Part shown: positions 4,902 through 8,610 of the stretch, in pieces | Numbering within the stretch: position 1 is the first letter of the stretch | Layout: each line of letters opens with the position of its first letter | Assembly: GCA_964584135.1 (NCBI GenBank) | Contig: CAZOYN010000037.1 | Coordinates: forward strand, 1 to 8,610 | Length of the DNA: 8,610 nucleotides | Direction of reading: 5' to 3' | Origin: CAZOYN01 sp964584135 | Lineage (GTDB): Bacteria; Patescibacteriota; Saccharimonadia; Saccharimonadales; UBA4665 | Notes under the pieces: generated by a model | What the model was told of the DNA's origin: nothing | Databases searched by the model: none | The model's input: the letters and a program-made list of their open reading frames with translations, nothing else | Position numbers and translations under genes: made by a program

Positions 4902-5567
4902 ATGTTAAAGCGTAATCAGGCTGGGCTACTGGGCGTCACCGGGTTGCTGCTCATTGTGACTGTATTCTTGCTGGTTGGTGCCCTCAGTTTTGCTGTCTGG
5001 GCCTTTGCTGGCCGCCAGGATTATAAAAACAACGTTGGCCAAAAGATAGCCGTGGCCGTCGCCGCTGCCAAACAGCAGGAAGGCGCTGCTAAAGATCAAC
5101 AGTATGCCGAAGCTCAGAAGCAACCACTCAAAACCTATAGCGGACCCGATGCCTACGGCAGCCTGAGCATCAGCTACCCCAAAACCTGGAGTGGCTATGT
5201 TGATGATAGTGGCAATGGCCAGGCGTTGGTAGACGGTTACTTTTACCCTGGCGTGGTGCCTTCAATCACTTCCCAGACATCGGTGTTTGCCTTGCGCGTC
5301 CAAGTCTTGAGCCAGGCGTATAACCAACTGGTAGCTAACCTGATAGTCCAGCAACAAGCCGGCAAGCTGAGCAGTGTGGTTTATTCCTTGCCCAAGGTGC
5401 CTAAAGTAGTCGGCGTCGAAGTCAGCGGAAGCTTGCCAAACAATAAAAGCGGCACCATGGTGGTACTGCCACTGCGTGACAAAACGCTAGAGATTTGGAC
5501 CGAAGGCGGCCAGTTCCTGAGCGATTTTAATAGCAATATCTTGCCCCATTTTAGCTTCTCGCCGTAG
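4902..5567 (+). CDS. Single-pass membrane-anchored protein of unknown function, 221 aa
   Basis: No family can be named with confidence. A short positive N-terminus (MLKRNQAG) precedes one long hydrophobic segment (about 8-36) and then RQDYKN, so the bulk should lie outside the cell. Residues 38-76 are rich in Gln, Ala and Lys (AVAAAKQQEGAAKDQQYAEA) and look like a helical stalk. The rest is a beta-rich globular domain beginning YGSLSISYPKTWSGYVDD (85-102), a pattern reminiscent of PsbP-like domains in which a strand leads into a YPxxW motif; this resemblance is visual only. The NQAGLLG start slightly recalls type IV pilin-like leaders but lacks the cleavage-site Glu at position 5 of the helix. 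The stop TAG (5565-5567) abuts the next -10 box. Confidence 0.75.
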   Translation: MLKRNQAGLLGVTGLLLIVTVFLLVGALSFAVWAFAGRQDYKNNVGQKIAVAVAAAKQQEGAAKDQQYAEAQKQPLKTYSGPDAYGSLSISYPKTWSGYVDDSGNGQALVDGYFYPGVVPSITSQTSVFALRVQVLSQAYNQLVANLIVQQQAGKLSSVVYSLPKVPKVVGVEVSGSLPNNKSGTMVVLPLRDKTLEIWTEGGQFLSDFNSNILPHFSFSP

Positions 5568-5573
5568 TATACT
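5568..5573 (+). promoter_or_regulatory. -10 box (TATACT) for the kinase-like/receiver/recO unit
   Basis: TATACT starts immediately after the preceding TAG stop. It lies 23 nt before ATG 5597, so this transcript would have a short leader of about 17 nt. The leader carries GAGG at 5587-5590, 6 nt before the ATG, a normal Shine-Dalgarno. This contrasts with the leaderless arrangement elsewhere. Confidence 0.45.
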
Positions 5574-5596
5574 AGCAATAGTAAACGAGGGCAGGC

Positions 5597-6310
5597 ATGA
5601 GACGCCAAGAGGGTGCATCAGCGGTGGTGTCGCAGCAGCTATTGCTGAATGTGGCCGAAGAACTCAAGCTGCCGCTGCTGCAGATTGCCCGGCAGGCCGA
5701 GCACGGACAGCTGACTGGCGAGCCGGATTTATCCATGATCCAAGCCACGGCCGACACCGCGCTCCGGCTACTGGATAGCTACGTAGTAGGCGTGCGGCTG
5801 AACCTAGCGGGCGAGCAGCTCGAGCTGGAGCCGGTTTCGGTAGCCTCAGTACTCTATGACACCGGCCACGAATTAGATAGTTTTGCCAAAAGCTATGGCG
5901 TAGCGTTGGAACTGAACATTGCTGGCAAGTTCGGGCCGGTGATGGCTAACCGGCAGGGACTGCAATCAGCCTTGGTTAGCTTAGGCGCGGCGTTAATCGA
6001 GGCTTTGCCAGCGCTAGAAAGCCCACAGATTAAACTGCAACTGGCCACCCATCGCTGCCGCTACGGTATTGTGGCGGGGTTATACACCGATGTTGAACAG
6101 ATCACGGCTGAAGCCCTGCGGCAAGGCAAGCGCCTGCAGCCGCATAGCCGCCAGCCGCTGGTGGGCTGGTCGCATACCAGCGGAGCCGGTGTCTTTGTGG
6201 CCGATACTATCTTGCGGGCCATGCAACTGAAATTAAAAGTCTCGCGGCACCACCGGCTGTATGGCTTGGGCGCGGTGCTGCAGCCAAACCACCAAGTGCA
6301 ATTAGTCTAG
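5597..6310 (+). CDS. Degenerate histidine-kinase-like protein without phospho-accepting His, 237 aa
   Basis: The layout recalls the DHp-plus-ATPase core of a sensor kinase: an H-box-like VAEELKLPLLQIARQAE (19-35), a second helix with DTALRLLDSYV (53-63), the conserved-style LELEPVSVASVL (75-86, compare the usual l.l.pv.l..ll), a stretch like the N-box region, and GAGVFVADTILRAMQLKLKV (196-215) where the G2 box would be. Key residues are missing: Glu21 stands where the phosphorylated His is expected (usual HELrtPL), and Ser128 and Ala132 stand where the N-box Asn pair would be. No transmembrane or sensor domain is present, so it should be cytoplasmic. It could be a pseudokinase or scaffold for the receiver encoded 2 nt downstream. 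The ATG has GAGG 6 nt upstream. The kinase ancestry is inferred from pattern, not from intact motifs. Confidence 0.65.
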   Translation: MRRQEGASAVVSQQLLLNVAEELKLPLLQIARQAEHGQLTGEPDLSMIQATADTALRLLDSYVVGVRLNLAGEQLELEPVSVASVLYDTGHELDSFAKSYGVALELNIAGKFGPVMANRQGLQSALVSLGAALIEALPALESPQIKLQLATHRCRYGIVAGLYTDVEQITAEALRQGKRLQPHSRQPLVGWSHTSGAGVFVADTILRAMQLKLKVSRHHRLYGLGAVLQPNHQVQLV

Positions 6311-6312
6311 TT

Positions 6313-6699
6313 ATGGCATGCATCTTACTCCTTGAACCGGACCGTTTGCTGGCCCAAACCTACCGCCAAGCATTGATGGTGGCCGGGCATAGCGTGGTGC
6401 CGTGCGCCAGCGCCCAAGCGGCGATTTTGGCCGCCGACCAACAGATGCCAGATTTGGTGCTCCTGGAGCTGCAGCTGATTGAACATTCCGGCATAGAGTT
6501 CCTGTACGAGTTCCGCTCCTACCTTGATTGGCAGCATATCCCGGTGCTCTTGCACTCGCAGGTGCCGGCCGCGGAATTTAGCGGCAATTGGCAGATGCTC
6601 CGCGATGAGTTAGGTGTTACCGCCTACTTATACAAGCCTGCAACCTCACTGCGCCAGCTGCTGAGTGCCGTCACCGAACAGCTAAGCGTCCCGGCGTGA
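6313..6699 (+). CDS. Stand-alone receiver-domain protein with Glu in place of the phospho-accepting Asp, 128 aa
   Basis: A single CheY-like receiver domain with no output domain. The fold is clear: ILLLEPDRLLAQTYRQAL (4-21), PDLVLLELQLIEHSGIEFL (46-64), IPVLLHSQ (76-83) and AYLYKPATSLRQLL (104-117). The switch Ser82 and the invariant Lys108 (YKP) are kept. The acidic pair at the start of the domain reads Glu8-Pro9 instead of two acids, and the aspartate that accepts phosphate is Glu52 (GAG at 6466-6468). Glu at this position cannot form the usual acyl-phosphate and in some receivers mimics the active state. The gene starts 2 nt after the kinase-like gene and overlaps recO as GTGA, so the three are probably one transcript. 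It probably acts by protein-protein contact. Confidence 0.82.
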   Translation: MACILLLEPDRLLAQTYRQALMVAGHSVVPCASAQAAILAADQQMPDLVLLELQLIEHSGIEFLYEFRSYLDWQHIPVLLHSQVPAAEFSGNWQMLRDELGVTAYLYKPATSLRQLLSAVTEQLSVPA

Positions 6700-7388
6700 A
6701 ACAACTGGTAACCACCGGCATCGTGCTGAGCCGGACTGATTTTGGCGAAGCCGACCGCATCATAACGGTCTTAACGCCTGAGCATGGCAAGCTACGCCTG
6801 ATGGCCCGCGGCGTGCGTAAACACAAATCCAAACTGGCCGGTGGCATTGAGCTGTTTAGCGTTTCGAGTATCACCTACATCGCGGGGAAGGGCGAAATTG
6901 GTACCCTAATTTCCTCGCGGCTAGACAAACACTACGGCAACATCATCAAAAACATCGACCGCGTGCAGCTGGGCTATCAACTTATTAAGCAACTCAACAA
7001 AGCCACCGAAGACCATCCTGAAGCAGCTTATTTTGATCTGTTAAACCAGGCCTTCTCGGCGCTCGATGAATTTACTATTAGTACCGAGCTGATCACGGTT
7101 TGGTTTGAGGCACAATTGCTCCGGCAAGCTGGCCACAGCCCCAATTTGTTGACCGATAACACCGGCCGCAAACTCAGTCCGCAGGACACCTATACTTTTG
7201 ACTATGAATCCATGTCGTTTGTGCCACAAGGCATCGGCCGCTATCGGCCAGAACACGTCAAGATTCTGCGCTTGCTGTTTAGTCAGCATGATTCGCACTG
7301 GCTCAATTCCGTCAGCGGCCTGTCAACACTGGTGCCCGACTTGGCGCCGCTGGTCCACTCTATGCTAACTTCTTACATTCGCGTATAA
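6696..7388 (+). CDS. recO: DNA repair protein RecO, 230 aa
   Basis: RecO helps RecR load RecA onto SSB-coated single-stranded DNA in the RecFOR gap-repair pathway. The N-terminal OB-fold is typical: TTGIVLSRTDFGEADRIITV (6-25), LTPEHGKLRLMARGVRKHKS (26-45), then IELFSV and the basic SSRLDKHY (73-80). The helical region (about 84-145) follows, with AQLLRQAGHSPNLL (139-152) at the usual place of the zinc finger. The zinc cysteines found in many RecO proteins are absent; the whole protein has no cysteine, as in other zinc-free RecO proteins such as that of E. coli. Length is normal. The start is GTG 6696, overlapping the receiver stop as GTGA. The stop TAA (7386-7388) lies within the TATAAT of the next promoter. 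Confidence 0.93.
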   Translation: MKQLVTTGIVLSRTDFGEADRIITVLTPEHGKLRLMARGVRKHKSKLAGGIELFSVSSITYIAGKGEIGTLISSRLDKHYGNIIKNIDRVQLGYQLIKQLNKATEDHPEAAYFDLLNQAFSALDEFTISTELITVWFEAQLLRQAGHSPNLLTDNTGRKLSPQDTYTFDYESMSFVPQGIGRYRPEHVKILRLLFSQHDSHWLNSVSGLSTLVPDLAPLVHSMLTSYIRV

Positions 7389-7389
7389 T
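7384..7389 (+). promoter_or_regulatory. -10 box (TATAAT) for glycyl-tRNA synthetase, overlapping the recO stop
   Basis: A perfect TATAAT spans the last recO codon and its TAA stop, ending 8 nt before ATG 7398. The transcript should begin within a base or two of the start codon. GGAAG at 7392-7396 is only 1 nt from the ATG and too close to act as a Shine-Dalgarno. No good -35 is visible. Confidence 0.55.
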
Positions 7390-7397
7390 CTGGAAGC

Positions 7398-8610
7398 ATG
7401 AGCGACCTTAAACTCGAAGACATTGTCAGCCTCTGCAAACGCCGCGGGTTCGTGTTCCAAGCCAGCGAAATCTATGGTGGACTCGGTGGTTTTTACGATT
7501 ACGGCCCGCTCGGCGTCGAGCTAGTAAACAATCTCAAGCAGGAGTGGTGGAAAGCCATGGTTGGCGATCATGACAATATCTTTGGCGTCGACACGGCTAT
7601 TATTCAGAACCCTAAGTTATGGGAGGCCAGCGGCCATGTTGCCAGCTTCACGGATCCGATGGTCGAAGATGTCGTCACCCACAAACGCTACCGCGCCGAC
7701 CACCTGGCCGAGACCGATTCCATCGATCTAAAAGAACTAGCCAAACTGCTCAAAGGCAAAAAGTCGCCCGACGGCAACGATTTAAGCGAGCCGCGCTATT
7801 TCAATATGATGATGCAGACCTGGGTTGGGGCGGTTCAGGACGATTCAGCCACGGCCTACCTGCGTCCGGAAACCGCCGGCTCCATGTTCACTAACTACGA
7901 CAACGTCCGCGAGACTATGCGCGCCAAGCTGCCGTTTGGGATCGCCCAAGTTGGCAAAGCCTTTCGCAATGAGATCAGCCCGCGCGATTTTATCTTTCGT
8001 GTCCGGGAGCTTGAACAGATGGAACTGCAGTATTTTATTCGCCCGACCGACCAGGAAAAGACTTATGAAATTTGGCGCGAATTCGCCTGGAAATTCCTGA
8101 CTGATCGTCTTGGCATTGATGAATCAAACCTGCAATGGCACGAACACGACGCCAAGGAGCGTGCTCACTATGCCGCCGCCGCCCATGACATTTATTTCAA
8201 ATTCCCACAGGGTTTCAAAGAGCTGTGGGGCACCCACAACCGCACCGATTTTGACCTGTCCAACCACCAAAAAGCCAGCGGTAAAGACCTCGAATATTTC
8301 GATGACGAGACGCGCGAAAAATTCATTCCATATGTAATAGAATCTTCCGTTGGTGTCGGTCGCATGCTGATGGCGGTGTTGGTTAACGCCTACCATGAAG
8401 AGGAAATCAACGGTGAAACCCGTGTCGTCTTAAAGATCAAGCCTGAACTGGCACCAGTGCGGGTTGCGGTCTCGCCGTTGCTGAAGAACAAACCCGAGCT
8501 GGTTTCCAAGGCCCGAGAAGTTTACGACATGCTTAAAAAAGAATTCAGCAACGTGATGTGGGACGACAACGGCAACATCGGCAAGCGCTACCGTCGCCAA
8601 GACGAAATCG
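7398..8610 (+). CDS. glyQS: Glycyl-tRNA synthetase, single-chain alpha2 type (3' end beyond window)
   Basis: Class II synthetase that charges tRNA-Gly, of the archaeal/eukaryotic-like homodimer type rather than GlyQ+GlyS. The 404 visible residues include KRRGFVFQASEIYGGLGGFYDYGPLGVEL (residues 14-42), FTDPMVED (84-91), RYRADHL (97-103), LRPETAGSMF (155-164), motif 2 FRNEISPRDFIFRVRELEQ (189-207), ELWGTHNRTDFDLSNHQK (275-292) and motif 3 VIESSVGVGRMLMAVL (313-328). The anticodon-binding domain starts near APVRVAVSPLLK (352-363) and is cut by the window edge; 30-60 residues are probably missing. Two points differ from the common pattern: RPETAGSMF for RPETAQGIF, and loss of the zinc cysteines after FTDPMV. 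ATG 7398 fits both the TATAAT 8 nt upstream and the usual family start a few residues before the KRRGFVF segment. Confidence 0.95.
   Translation, partial: MSDLKLEDIVSLCKRRGFVFQASEIYGGLGGFYDYGPLGVELVNNLKQEWWKAMVGDHDNIFGVDTAIIQNPKLWEASGHVASFTDPMVEDVVTHKRYRADHLAETDSIDLKELAKLLKGKKSPDGNDLSEPRYFNMMMQTWVGAVQDDSATAYLRPETAGSMFTNYDNVRETMRAKLPFGIAQVGKAFRNEISPRDFIFRVRELEQMELQYFIRPTDQEKTYEIWREFAWKFLTDRLGIDESNLQWHEHDAKERAHYAAAAHDIYFKFPQGFKELWGTHNRTDFDLSNHQKASGKDLEYFDDETREKFIPYVIESSVGVGRMLMAVLVNAYHEEEINGETRVVLKIKPELAPVRVAVSPLLKNKPELVSKAREVYDMLKKEFSNVMWDDNGNIGKRYRRQDEI

Noticed and set aside
7619..8337. Open frames at 7619-7894, 7825-8100 and 8110-8337 as separate genes
   Set aside because: They are off-frame shadows of the continuous GlyRS reading frame that starts at 7398.

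Overview
The window looks like an ordinary, compact chromosomal segment of a small-genome bacterium, most likely a member of the Patescibacteria/CPR and possibly Saccharibacteria. That assignment is an inference. It rests on protein style (a TRM11-type methylase, a flippase-like membrane protein, single-chain GlyRS and small membrane-anchored orphans), very tight packing with 4-11 nt overlaps, and the form of the bL27 N-terminus. TGA ends several genes (the flippase, xseB, the receiver gene), so the UGA=Gly code of Gracilibacteria/SR1 is excluded. Base composition is moderately GC-rich, with two sharply AT-rich spots at 4102-4148 and 4731-4790. I see no transposon, integron, prophage, CRISPR array or tRNA, and no gene-free stretch longer than about 100 nt.

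Layout. On the minus strand, a TRM11-like tRNA methyltransferase (1325-72) is followed after 3 nt by the first 22 codons of rpmA (bL27), which runs off the left edge. A short divergent promoter region (1326-1399) separates these from everything else, all on the plus strand: a small putative lipoprotein (1400-1897); a polytopic flippase-like/LPG-synthase-TM protein (1912-2976) overlapping xseA (2966-4093); a 98-nt gap holding a nearly perfect 47-nt palindrome; xseB (4192-4398) overlapping a membrane-anchored FAM173-like methyltransferase (4395-4880); an orphan single-pass membrane protein (4902-5567); a degenerate histidine-kinase-like protein (5597-6310); a degenerate receiver protein (6313-6699); recO (6696-7388); and the first 404 codons of a glycyl-tRNA synthetase (7398-right edge).

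How the genes fit together. Translation and tRNA functions (bL27, TRM11-like, GlyRS) sit at both ends and DNA maintenance (ExoVII large and small subunits, RecO) in the middle, with membrane and signalling-like proteins between them. The most unusual protein-level feature is the adjacent kinase-like/receiver-like pair: the kinase-like protein lacks the phospho-accepting His and the N-box Asn, and the receiver has Glu in place of the phospho-accepting Asp. They are co-transcribed with recO through a 2-nt gap and a GTGA overlap.

The most unusual DNA-level features are the palindrome between xseA and xseB, and a recurring arrangement in which a -10 box (TATAAT, TATACT, TATGAT) sits 7-9 nt upstream of an ATG with no usable Shine-Dalgarno, as expected for leaderless mRNAs. 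Several of these -10 boxes overlap or abut the stop codon of the preceding gene.
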